NCBI GenBank assembly: GCA_002364615.1
Contig: DEYP01000028.1
Span: 61,328 to 125,327, forward strand
DNA: 64,000 nucleotides
Direction of reading: 5' to 3'
Source: Arsukibacterium sp. UBA3155
GTDB taxonomy: Bacteria; Pseudomonadota; Gammaproteobacteria; Enterobacterales; Alteromonadaceae
Positions 9,134-17,549 of the stretch are shown piece after piece. The position numbers and the translations under genes are program-made. The notes beneath the pieces are model-generated. The model was not told the DNA's origin and did not search any database. It saw only the letters and a list, made by a program, of their open reading frames with translations. The stretch's first letter is position 1, and the number at the start of each line of letters is the position of its first letter.

Positions 9134-10288
9134 TTAAACTGTATTAATCTTACCCAACGTGACGGTGTTTCTGCCAGCCTGCTTACTGGCGTACAGCGCT
9201 TCGTCAGCCGCTTTAAAAGCGATCTTATGGCCGTGCTGCGCCGGAATAATCTGAACCAAGCCAATACTGATTGTCAACTCAACTTTTTTCTCTTCAATAA
9301 ACTTTAACTTCGCGGCTACCTGCTGACATAAACGCTGGCCAATTTTTAGTGCGGTTTGCTTATCAATATCAATTAACAGCGCAGCATATTCCTCGCCACC
9401 AATCCGGCCAATAATGTCATTGCTGCGCAACTGTTTTGAGAGCAGTCTGGCAACCGAAGCAATTGCCTGATCACCCAGCGCATGACCGAAGGTGTCATTT
9501 ACCGTTTTAAAAAAGTCGATATCAATCATCATAAATACAACAGGTACTGATGGATGCAATTGCCAGTAGCGGTCAAGCTGATTGAAAAAATGCTCGCGAT
9601 TAGCCAGGCGGGTTAAACCGTCACGTTGCGATTTCAGTGTGAGTTTACGCTCAAGTTTTAAAAAGCTTAACCACGGCAGTAGCAACGCGGTGAGAGTGGT
9701 AAGCAAAATATGGCTCAGTAAGGAGTAAACTGATGTTTCTGGCAAACCATGAATGTTGAGATGCGACCAATTATCGATAACCAGAATGGCCTGTATAAGC
9801 ATCACTGCAGCATGCAACAAAAACACGGTTTGCAGCGTTCGCGTGAACATCGGCTCGGTAATAATCGATTTATGCAGTAAATAGGCGCACAAGCAAAATG
9901 TCAGCGCAATGGCTAGTGCTACCGCGACGCTTAATACGCCCGGTTGAGAATAGCTGAGTAAAAAGGTGATGATAGCCAACACCAGTGCACCAACCGCAAG
10001 TTGACGGCGGCGTCTGGTATAACGAAAGCGTGAAAACTGAACCAGCCCCGCCAGCACATAAACCGGCGCTAGCAGCAACAAACAGTCAGCAATAAAATAG
10101 GTTAAAAAATCAGAATCAAGGTAAGCACGCAACACCACTAAACCGGCGCCTGACACAAAACAGAAACAAGAATACGACCAGAGTTTAAAGCAGCGATCTT
10201 TGGGCTTGCGTAAATAAAGCAGGTACAGGTACGCGCCAACAATCAGGTTAATGACTAGCGCTACCATAACAACAGTGGGTAAATGCAT
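9134..10288 (-). CDS. Membrane-bound diguanylate cyclase (GGDEF)
   Basis: The protein makes cyclic di-GMP from two GTP. Residues 1 to about 215 form six or seven membrane segments with no recognised sensor fold. The cytoplasmic GGDEF domain follows (about 220-384). It has the metal-binding MIDIDFFK.VNDTFGH, an intact active-site motif GGEEY, and the inhibitory I-site RSND five residues before it, so product feedback is expected. It ends with DEALYASKQAGRNTV. The ATG has GAGGA upstream. The gene stands alone and diverges from the catalase-like gene. The signal it senses is unknown. Confidence 0.88.
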   Translation of the reverse strand: MHLPTVVMVALVINLIVGAYLYLLYLRKPKDRCFKLWSYSCFCFVSGAGLVVLRAYLDSDFLTYFIADCLLLLAPVYVLAGLVQFSRFRYTRRRRQLAVGALVLAIITFLLSYSQPGVLSVAVALAIALTFCLCAYLLHKSIITEPMFTRTLQTVFLLHAAVMLIQAILVIDNWSHLNIHGLPETSVYSLLSHILLTTLTALLLPWLSFLKLERKLTLKSQRDGLTRLANREHFFNQLDRYWQLHPSVPVVFMMIDIDFFKTVNDTFGHALGDQAIASVARLLSKQLRSNDIIGRIGGEEYAALLIDIDKQTALKIGQRLCQQVAAKLKFIEEKKVELTISIGLVQIIPAQHGHKIAFKAADEALYASKQAGRNTVTLGKINTV

Positions 10289-10528
10289 CTTTTCCTCAAT
10301 TGATTAGCGTTCTATGGACGGAAGCGAGCGTGGTTACCGTTGGCTACGTTAGCGTAAAACAGTGCCTAACGGTACAAGTTTCATGCCTCACGTTAGTATT
10401 AGGCTAACTTTGCTATTACGCTGCGCAAATTGATGAAAGTTATTAAGCATTACTCCGGTCAATGTCGGCTATAGTAATTTTTGCAACTTCCTGCAAATAA
10501 AGTTATTACCGATAGTGAGTACAGCCAC

Positions 10529-11509
10529 ATGAAATATTTGTATTTTGCACTATTGCTGGCACCTGCGGCAGGTCTGACCGCTGATGTGCCACCTCAGGTC
10601 TCAGCGCAACAGTTTGTCGATTTACAACAAGGCAATTCAAGCTTCGCCGGGTTTCGGCGCGCTCATGCTAAAGGACTCTGTGTTACGGGTGAATTCCGTG
10701 CCAACGGTAACTTAGCTGATTATTCTAAGGCCAGCTTGTTTAAAGCAGGGACTACGCCTTTTACTGGCCGTTTGTCGATTGCCGGCAATAATCCTACCGC
10801 GCCTGATTTAAAGGCGCCGGTGCGCAGTCTGGCGTTAAGTTTCGCCCTTAGCCGGACTGAACAATGGCGCCTGGCGATGAATACCCCGCCGGTTATGGCA
10901 GTCGCTGATCCGCACACCTTTTATCAGCAAATACAGGCTATACAGGCAGGCCCTGCAGCAATAAAACAATTCTTTGCAGAACACCCCGAGAGTAGCGAGT
11001 TTTCAGCATGGGCCGGCCAGTACCAGCCAAGCGGCAGCTTTGCTGCTGAAACCTATCACAGCATCAATGCCTTTTACCTGGTTAACGCGGGCGGTGACCA
11101 ACACGCGGTACGCTGGGCGATGCAACCCACGGTATCTGTGGCAGCAACCGATTTAAAGGACGATGATGCGCTGCATCAAGAAATAAGCTCCCGGATTGCG
11201 GCAAAGCCAGTAGTGTTTGACTGGGTATTTACCCTGGCAGAGCCGACAGATGATGAAACTAACCCAACTAAGGCATGGCCAGCCAGTCGACAGCAGATCA
11301 ACGCTGGGCAAATAGTGCTTACCGGTACCACAGCGCAGCTGGAAGGCGACTGTCATGCCATTAATTTTGACCCACTGGTTTTACCTTCTGGTATTACGGC
11401 AACGGCCGACCCTATTTTACGGGCTCGATCGGCAGCTTATGCTGAGTCTTACCGACGCAGGGCAAAAGAGCAATTACATGGCGCATTAGAGGGCAGCAAT
11501 AATGAGTAA
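10529..11509 (+). CDS. Periplasmic catalase-family haem peroxidase (SrpA-like)
   Basis: This 326-residue protein has a short signal peptide (MKYLYFALLLAPAAGLTA) and the compact catalase fold. It keeps the distal histidine in FRRAHAKGLCV (about 45-55) and the haem-iron tyrosine motif in ILRARSAAYAESY near the C-terminus (RxxxY type), as in SrpA-like proteins. I therefore expect an exported mono-functional haem peroxidase. The ATG at 10529 is chosen because the signal peptide begins there; the upstream extension has no homology. Its last eight bases overlap the cytochrome b561 gene, a pairing seen elsewhere for this family. Confidence 0.83.
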   Translation: MKYLYFALLLAPAAGLTADVPPQVSAQQFVDLQQGNSSFAGFRRAHAKGLCVTGEFRANGNLADYSKASLFKAGTTPFTGRLSIAGNNPTAPDLKAPVRSLALSFALSRTEQWRLAMNTPPVMAVADPHTFYQQIQAIQAGPAAIKQFFAEHPESSEFSAWAGQYQPSGSFAAETYHSINAFYLVNAGGDQHAVRWAMQPTVSVAATDLKDDDALHQEISSRIAAKPVVFDWVFTLAEPTDDETNPTKAWPASRQQINAGQIVLTGTTAQLEGDCHAINFDPLVLPSGITATADPILRARSAAYAESYRRRAKEQLHGALEGSNNE

Positions 11510-12026
11510 CTCAGATCGGTTTTCACTTTCTATGCGGCTGTTTCACTGGGGTATGGCAGCGCTGGTTGTTTCTATGCTGGCGGCAGGCTTATTAATGATT
11601 ACATCACTACAACCCTGGCAGCTCACTTTGCTAACCGCCCACAAAGCCTTTGGCGTCATCGCCATCATCCTGGTGATGGCCAGACTGATAAACCGCTTGC
11701 GTCACCGGCTGCCACCGCTGCCAGGTGACTTATCTGCGGCACAACAATGGGGGGCAAAAGCCTCCCACTGGCTATTGTATGGCTTGCTGTTTGCGATGCC
11801 GCTTTCCGGCTATTTAATGCAGTATTTTGCTGGAAGGCCGATAGAGCTGTTTGGTTGGTTCAGATTACCCGCCGCTCTGCAGGTTGATATTCACAATTAT
11901 GCACTGTTTCGGGAACTGCACGGCTGGCTGGCAATAGCACTTATTGGCGTGATAGCGCTGCATGTTGGCGCGGCGCTACACCACCATTTTGTGCGTAAAG
12001 ATAACGTACTAAAAAGTATGTTGTAA
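11502..12026 (+). CDS. Cytochrome b561
   Basis: A 174-residue membrane di-haem cytochrome of the CybB family with four predicted helices. Candidate haem-ligand histidines appear in MRLFHWGMA, TAHKAFG, ASHWLLYG and ELHGWLA, one set on each side of the membrane. The ATG overlaps the end of the catalase-like gene, so both proteins are probably made together. The likely role is to pass electrons between the quinone pool and the periplasmic haem protein; this is inferred from gene pairing. It converges with the SLC13 permease, with 14 bases between stops. Confidence 0.86.
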   Translation: MSNSDRFSLSMRLFHWGMAALVVSMLAAGLLMITSLQPWQLTLLTAHKAFGVIAIILVMARLINRLRHRLPPLPGDLSAAQQWGAKASHWLLYGLLFAMPLSGYLMQYFAGRPIELFGWFRLPAALQVDIHNYALFRELHGWLAIALIGVIALHVGAALHHHFVRKDNVLKSML

Positions 12027-12040
12027 TAAAGGCTGGCTCT

Positions 12041-14398
12041 CTAACCCGCGGTTAGTGGCCAGAATAACGGCAGTAAGGCCATGGTAATCGCAAATAACAA
12101 CAGGCTTAACGGCCCACCCACTTTTAAATAGTCGACAAACCTGTAGCCGCCAGGGCCCATTACCAGGGTGTTGGCGGCATGCGACACCGGACTGGCCAGG
12201 CTGGTAGCTGCGACTGCAACCACCATCATGGCGCTTTGGCCATTCACCCCTAATGCTGTGCTAAGCAACAGGCCAATAGGCGCCATAATCAGCACCAGTG
12301 CTACCGTGGGAACAACCAGCGTACCAAGTGCTGTAACCAGGTATAAGCCCGCCATGACCGCCAGCGGGCCATACTGACCTAAGCCCGACTGAACGCCACC
12401 AGCCAACCAGGCCGCCGCACCAGAGTGTTGCATGGCAAGACCTAACGGCAACATGCCGGCAATAAGAAAAATAGAGCGCCAGTCAATGGCCGCATAAGCT
12501 TGCTCCATGCTAAGGCATCGGCTGGCGATCATTAACGTTGCCGCCAGAATAGCGGCTAAATACACCGGTAACATGCCCGTTACCGTCAGCAATACCATTA
12601 AGCCAATCAGGCCAGCCGCCAGCGGCGCTTTGCTGGCATTTACCGGTTTTACCTGCACCGGGTTCATGACGATTAAATGCTCGCTATCGGTTAACTTCGC
12701 CAGGCGCGAGCGCGGGCCCACAATTAACAATGCATCACCTGGCTGCAATAACATACTGCCAAGGGCCGAACGATAAGAGCGCCCTTCACGCCAAATGGCG
12801 GCGACCTCTACTTTGTAGCGTTTATCAAGTTGCAGCGCGTTAACACTCTGGCCAATGTATTTGCTGCGCGGATGTAACGTGGCCTCGACTAACTCTAATT
12901 TACCTTTAGCCAGTAAATCGAGGTAAGGTGACATATCATCCAGCCGCTCTAACTCTTTGAAGCCACGCAAGATATCCAGATCTTCTTCCCGCCCCTGGAT
13001 CAACAATAAGTCGCCTGCCTCCAGTGTGTCGTCAGAGCTGAATTGCTGAATAATCTCGCCGTGGCGAAACAGGCCGAGTAGTCGAAAATCAAAGGCATCA
13101 CCCAAGCGGTTGTCAGCAAAAGTACTGCCAACTAACGGGCTGTCGGCAGGTAAGCCCAGCACAAACAGCCGCTCTTCCAGCTTATACTGCCGTTTTACGT
13201 CATCAGTGCTTAGTGGCACCACGGCTTTAAACGCGTCTTGCTTTTGCATAGCGTCCAGCGCAGCACGGCTGCCCTGCACCAGAATTTTATCACCGGCAGC
13301 CAGCGATAAATCGGCCAACCGGGTGTAAAGTGTTTTACCCGGCCGCTTAACGGCCAATACATTTAACTGATAATTTTCACGAAAGCGGTGATGTTCCAGT
13401 ACTTCATCGGCCAACGGGCCATCTGCAGCCACTTCCAGCTCAGCCAGACCACTGGCTGCCAGTAACTTTTCATGCAGCATCGGTGCTTCACGTTCAATGG
13501 TCAAGGAGTTCCAGCTACGCAGCCGTTCGAAGCGGTTAAATTTGCCTTGTGCCAGCACAATATCACCGGCTTTTAGTACCGTATGGCGCGATGGCAGGGT
13601 AAAGGTTTCCTTGCCACGGGTCAGGGCGATTACCATCAGGCCAACGGTATTAATCAGCCCCGACTCTTCCAGTGTCCGGCCTGCCAGCAACGAAGGATCA
13701 GGCAGACGCAGGGCAAATATCCGTTCCTGCAATCCGTACTGGTCACTGAGGTTACGACTGCCAGCCAGGCTGGCACGACCCGGGTCGGTATCTGGTAAAA
13801 AATGCCGGCCAATAAAAGCAACAAACAAAGTGCCTGCCAGTAAAATAGGCAGGCCAATCAGGGCAAAATCAAATAGCTGAAAGCCAGGTTGGTTAGTTTT
13901 CTCCAATGCAATACTAACCAGCAAATTCGGCGGCGTACCAATTAAGGTTAATAAGCCACCTAGCATGGCACCAAAAGCCATTGGCATCAGCACTTTCGCT
14001 GGCGCGATACCGCAGCGCCGGGCCGCTTCAACCGTGACAGGAAGTAACAGGGCAACAACCCCAATATTACTCATAAAAGCCGATAACAAGCCGGCCACCA
14101 GCATAATGACGATAATCATCCGGGTTTCGCTGTTACCCGACAAACGAATCACCCGTCGGCCTATACTGTCAGCAATTCCCGCCCGGGTAAGCCCCTCACT
14201 CATGATAAACATGGCCCAGACCGTCACCACTGCCGGGTTGCTAAAACCGCTGACCGCTTCTGATGGTGACACTAAGCCAAATAACGCCAGGGTACACAGC
14301 ATTAACAACGCCACCACGTCCATCCGTAGCCACTCGGTGACAAACAGCACCAGTGCCGCTGCTAACAGCAGTAAAACCAGGGCGATTTCCAGTGTCAT
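12041..14398 (-). CDS. SLC13/DASS-type permease with four RCK_C domains
   Basis: A 785-residue transporter of the divalent anion:sodium symporter family. Residues 1 to about 195 and about 585-785 are membrane domains. Each half has the family fingerprint: SAFMSNIGVVALLLPV and LLTLIGTPPNLLVS in the first, TSLASPVSHAANTLVMGPGGY in the second. Between them are four tandem RCK_C (TrkA_C) modules, recognisable by repeats of AGD..L.QG ending each unit; two is more usual. The start ATG overlaps the stop of the upstream SLC13 gene by four bases, so the two are one operon and may form a heteromeric transporter. The substrate cannot be told; sulfate and dicarboxylates are family possibilities. Confidence 0.85.
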   Translation of the reverse strand: MTLEIALVLLLLAAALVLFVTEWLRMDVVALLMLCTLALFGLVSPSEAVSGFSNPAVVTVWAMFIMSEGLTRAGIADSIGRRVIRLSGNSETRMIIVIMLVAGLLSAFMSNIGVVALLLPVTVEAARRCGIAPAKVLMPMAFGAMLGGLLTLIGTPPNLLVSIALEKTNQPGFQLFDFALIGLPILLAGTLFVAFIGRHFLPDTDPGRASLAGSRNLSDQYGLQERIFALRLPDPSLLAGRTLEESGLINTVGLMVIALTRGKETFTLPSRHTVLKAGDIVLAQGKFNRFERLRSWNSLTIEREAPMLHEKLLAASGLAELEVAADGPLADEVLEHHRFRENYQLNVLAVKRPGKTLYTRLADLSLAAGDKILVQGSRAALDAMQKQDAFKAVVPLSTDDVKRQYKLEERLFVLGLPADSPLVGSTFADNRLGDAFDFRLLGLFRHGEIIQQFSSDDTLEAGDLLLIQGREEDLDILRGFKELERLDDMSPYLDLLAKGKLELVEATLHPRSKYIGQSVNALQLDKRYKVEVAAIWREGRSYRSALGSMLLQPGDALLIVGPRSRLAKLTDSEHLIVMNPVQVKPVNASKAPLAAGLIGLMVLLTVTGMLPVYLAAILAATLMIASRCLSMEQAYAAIDWRSIFLIAGMLPLGLAMQHSGAAAWLAGGVQSGLGQYGPLAVMAGLYLVTALGTLVVPTVALVLIMAPIGLLLSTALGVNGQSAMMVVAVAATSLASPVSHAANTLVMGPGGYRFVDYLKVGGPLSLLLFAITMALLPLFWPLTAG

Positions 14399-16311
14399 AA
14401 CGGCCAGAATACCGTAAGAAGCGGTAAAGCTACTAATACCACTAAAATTTCAAGCGGCAATCCGAGCCGCCAGTAATCACCGAATTTAAAGCCACCCGGA
14501 CCAAGAATTAAGGTATTGTTCTGGTGTCCTATTGGCGTTAAAAAGGCACAGGAAGCGCCGATGGCGACCGCCATTAAAAATGAGTCTGCGTTAACCCCTA
14601 AAGCCAGTGCCGCTCCAATGGCAATAGGACACATCACGGCTGCCGTTGCTGCATTATTCATTAAGTCTGATAAAAACATAGTAATCACCAGCACCATGCC
14701 AAGCGCCACTATGGCATTGTCCTGCGCCACATATTTCATCAGCGCACTGGCGATAAGCTCGGCGGTGCCGGTTGCCTCCATCGCACCCGCTACCGGGATT
14801 AGCGCGGCCAGCAGCACAATAACCGGCCAATCAATGCTGCTGTAAACGGAACGCGGGGGCACTGTTTTAAAGATCATTGATGCCAATACCCCCATCGCAA
14901 AAGATATCGCAGCAGGTAACAGGCCGAAAGCGGCACCCGCCACCGCAAAGAACATAATAATGCCGGCCAGGGCAGCCTGTTTTTTATCCGGTATCTTAAG
15001 CTCTCTTTTTGCCAGAGGCACACAGCCATAGTCGCTGGCAAACTCTAAAACACTCTCGCTGGTGCCTTGTAACAACAATAAATCACCCGCTTGCATTCTG
15101 AAGTTTCGCAGGCGTGACTTAGAACGACCGCCATCGCGGGAAACGGCCAGCAAATTCAAACTATAGCGTGATCGCAGCATAATATTGGTTGCAGACCGGC
15201 CTTGCAGGTTGGACTCGGGCCTTACCACCAGCTCCATCAACACAATATCTTCCGCGTTCTGCGATTTACTCTCCGAGGGCTTGCTCTCAGTCGGTTTTTC
15301 CTCTGTTTTTGCTTCCACAACTTTGCTGTCTGCCGATTTAAATTCCGGGGTACTTTTGCTACCAGAAGCCCGTGACTCCGTTTTAGCATTGTCGTTATCG
15401 GACCTGGCAGGCTTCTCAACGGTTTTCGATTCCTCCAGCTCCAGCCCCAATGTCGACAGTATGGCTCCTAACGAGTCAACTTCCGCTTCAAGCACCAGAA
15501 TGTCACCTCCCCGGATCACCCTACCACCACTGGGTGCGTTGATTTTAACGTTGTTCCTGATCAGTCCGACAATTTGCGCACCACTGTCATCAAACTCTTT
15601 CTCAATGTCATACAAGCGCATATCTGCAATTTTACTTTTTTCAGATACCCGGGCCTCGGTCAGATAAGCGCCTGTTTCAAAACCTTCCGTGCCAGCCTGC
15701 TTTCGCGCCGGAACAAAACGCCAGGCCAGCACCACAAATACGCAGCCGGTAAGCGCCACTGCAAGGCCTACCGGGGTAAAATCGAACATCGCGAAACCGG
15801 CACTATTACCCTGCTGCGCCCGAAAGCCCGAGACAATTAAGTTAGGCGGTGTACCAATCAGGGTAGTCATGCCGCCAAGAATGGTTCCAAACGCCAACGG
15901 CATTAATACCCGCCCCGGTGGTACCTCCAGCCGGTTCGCTACCTGCAGTGCTACCGGCATCAACAGCGCCAGCGCACCTACGTTATTCATAAAGCCCGAC
16001 AGCAACGCTCCAATGCCTACCAGAGCCGCCAGGCTTAACATAAGCCCGGATTTTTTCGGCATCGCATAACGCGCCAGCACATCCACTGCACCGCTTCGCT
16101 GTAAACCTGCGCTTAGTACTAAAACACAGGCCACAGTAATTACCGCTGGATGGCCAAAGCCGTTAAAGGCAATGGCGGGGTCAATCACGCCGCATAATAC
16201 GCAGGCCAGCAGCGCCCCCAGTGCTATCATATCGTGACGCCAGCGGCCCCATAAAAACATAGCAACAGTGACCAACAGGATCAGAATAATAATGCTTTGG
16301 GGCGTGGTCAT
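14395..16311 (-). CDS. SLC13/DASS-type permease with RCK_C domains and a charged linker
   Basis: A 638-residue paralogue of the gene that follows it. The membrane halves hold LLSGFMNNVGALALLMPV, TTLIGTPPNLIVSG and CAFLTPIGHQNNTLILGPGGF. The central cytosolic part has two RCK_C modules separated by about 70 residues of low-complexity sequence rich in Lys, Glu and Ser (repeats such as ESKP, ESKS and DSKV), which is not part of any domain I know. It is the first gene of a two-gene operon with a four-base ATGA overlap. Confidence 0.84.
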   Translation of the reverse strand: MTTPQSIIILILLVTVAMFLWGRWRHDMIALGALLACVLCGVIDPAIAFNGFGHPAVITVACVLVLSAGLQRSGAVDVLARYAMPKKSGLMLSLAALVGIGALLSGFMNNVGALALLMPVALQVANRLEVPPGRVLMPLAFGTILGGMTTLIGTPPNLIVSGFRAQQGNSAGFAMFDFTPVGLAVALTGCVFVVLAWRFVPARKQAGTEGFETGAYLTEARVSEKSKIADMRLYDIEKEFDDSGAQIVGLIRNNVKINAPSGGRVIRGGDILVLEAEVDSLGAILSTLGLELEESKTVEKPARSDNDNAKTESRASGSKSTPEFKSADSKVVEAKTEEKPTESKPSESKSQNAEDIVLMELVVRPESNLQGRSATNIMLRSRYSLNLLAVSRDGGRSKSRLRNFRMQAGDLLLLQGTSESVLEFASDYGCVPLAKRELKIPDKKQAALAGIIMFFAVAGAAFGLLPAAISFAMGVLASMIFKTVPPRSVYSSIDWPVIVLLAALIPVAGAMEATGTAELIASALMKYVAQDNAIVALGMVLVITMFLSDLMNNAATAAVMCPIAIGAALALGVNADSFLMAVAIGASCAFLTPIGHQNNTLILGPGGFKFGDYWRLGLPLEILVVLVALPLLTVFWPL

Positions 16312-16406
16312 AGATGCTCTTTAGATTATTTAGAATAAGGTCTGAGTAAACCGTAGTAACCGTTAAAGGCAACCGTGAAAACTCACTGGCCGCCAGACTC
16401 ACGCCA

Positions 16407-16631
16407 CTAGAGTCTGGCGCGAAACTTTGCGGCATCGATAATTGACCATAAATGGGCAATGGCAGCGATAATGGCAGGTATAATCAGCCACCATAGTGCA
16501 TAACCGACCACACATAAAACAAAAAACAGTAACGCAGACAATATACGGCCTTGCACCAATTGCCCCAGGCCGGGAATAAAAATATTACACAGCGCGGCGA
16601 TAACATTACCACCTGATCCCTGTCCAGACAT
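16407..16631 (-). CDS. TM2-like small membrane protein, 74 residues
   Basis: The protein starts with a Gly/Ser-rich head, then NIFIPGLGQLVQGR, a proline-glycine turn typical of TM2 and related small membrane proteins, followed by two hydrophobic helices (about 27-45 and 47-65) and a basic end. The ATG at 16631 has AGGAG upstream at a proper distance. It lies between a DUF2959 lipoprotein gene and the SLC13 operon, on the same strand as both. Function is unknown. Confidence 0.7.
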   Translation of the reverse strand: MSGQGSGGNVIAALCNIFIPGLGQLVQGRILSALLFFVLCVVGYALWWLIIPAIIAAIAHLWSIIDAAKFRARL

Positions 16632-16698
16632 AACACTCTCCTGTTTTGATTAATGTATTACTAACTGTCGCTATTGCGCTAGCGTTGTAATCGTTCGG

Positions 16699-17334
16699 TT
16701 ATTGTTTAAGCGTAGCAATAAACTGCTGTGATTCGCTAATGGCTTTATTCATATTGCGAATAAGTAGGGTAATATCCCGTTCAATACTGGCAAACTCATT
16801 GCGAAGCGCACCAATAGCCTGGGCGTTTAAATTGTGTTTAAGATACAGGCTATTATCGCGCAGACTATCCAGTACCGGTGCCATTGACGCTTCTGCCTGG
16901 CGCATGGTGCTAAGCAATTGCTGGTACTGGCGTTTAGTCGATTTTAGCTTGGCGGCGCTGTCCTGTTTCAGTTTGGCGTTGCTGTACATGTCCAGCTCTT
17001 CCTGCCACTCATCAAACAAAGCCTCTGCCACGTCTTCTATGCTGTTTATCCGCTCTGAGACATTAGCAGCCGCTTCATTACAGGCCTGATACTGATCATC
17101 TGTCAGCTCATACTGTTTTTGTAAATCGCCGCCGTCAAACTTAATCAGGGTGCTAAACTGTTCCAGCGCCGATTTAAACTCCTGCTGCGCATCTTGCTGG
17201 GCGTCCTGGGCTTTATCAACCCGATCGGCCAGAATGTCTCTTTTGTGCACACCCACTTTTTCCATGGTGGAGTAATAGGCACTCTGGCAGCTGGTTAATA
17301 ACAGCATCGACATAACTAATAATATAATCCGCAT
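16699..17334 (-). CDS. DUF2959 family lipoprotein
   Basis: A 211-residue exported lipoprotein: the signal sequence MRIILLVMSMLLLTSCQS has a lipobox (LLTSC) with Cys-17 as the lipid-bearing residue. The mature part begins YYSTMEKVGVHKRDILADRV, the hallmark of DUF2959, and is mostly alpha-helical and rich in Gln, Ala and Glu, so a coiled coil is likely. I chose the ATG at 17334, which has AGGA seven bases upstream and starts the signal peptide. The function of the family is unknown. Confidence 0.85.
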   Translation of the reverse strand: MRIILLVMSMLLLTSCQSAYYSTMEKVGVHKRDILADRVDKAQDAQQDAQQEFKSALEQFSTLIKFDGGDLQKQYELTDDQYQACNEAAANVSERINSIEDVAEALFDEWQEELDMYSNAKLKQDSAAKLKSTKRQYQQLLSTMRQAEASMAPVLDSLRDNSLYLKHNLNAQAIGALRNEFASIERDITLLIRNMNKAISESQQFIATLKQ

Positions 17335-17480
17335 AGGTGTTCCTTTAATTGATCTGAGCCTTTTTGCTGCGTAACAGCACCGACAATAGCAATTCATTAT
17401 TAGTTTACAACATAAATGCGAAAAAAATGTCACAGATCAAATGATAAGCAGGCACAGGGTTACCAATGCATAGGCAACAG

Positions 17481-17519
17481 AAAAAAACGCACTATGCCTG
17501 TTACCAGCACAATGCGTTT
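17481..17519 (-). terminator. Intrinsic terminator after panP
   Basis: Read on the minus strand, AAACGCA pairs with TGCGTTT. The stem continues inward with G-T and A-T pairs to about 13 base pairs around a nine-base loop, and is followed by a run of seven T. It lies 31 bases after the panP stop. Confidence 0.75.
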
Positions 17520-17549
17520 CGATATTTTATTCAAACAAAGTTGATTGAT

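Noticed and set aside
13497-13880. Antisense reading frames over 100 codons inside the SLC13, ribonuclease R and purA genes.
   Set aside because: They mirror conserved coding frames, have unlikely composition and no ribosome-binding sites. They are shadows of the real genes.
15240-15450. Repetitive DNA in the SLC13 linker region, as possible tandem repeat or CRISPR.
   Set aside because: The repeats are short, irregular Lys/Glu/Ser codon patterns in frame with the protein; there is no regular repeat-spacer spacing.
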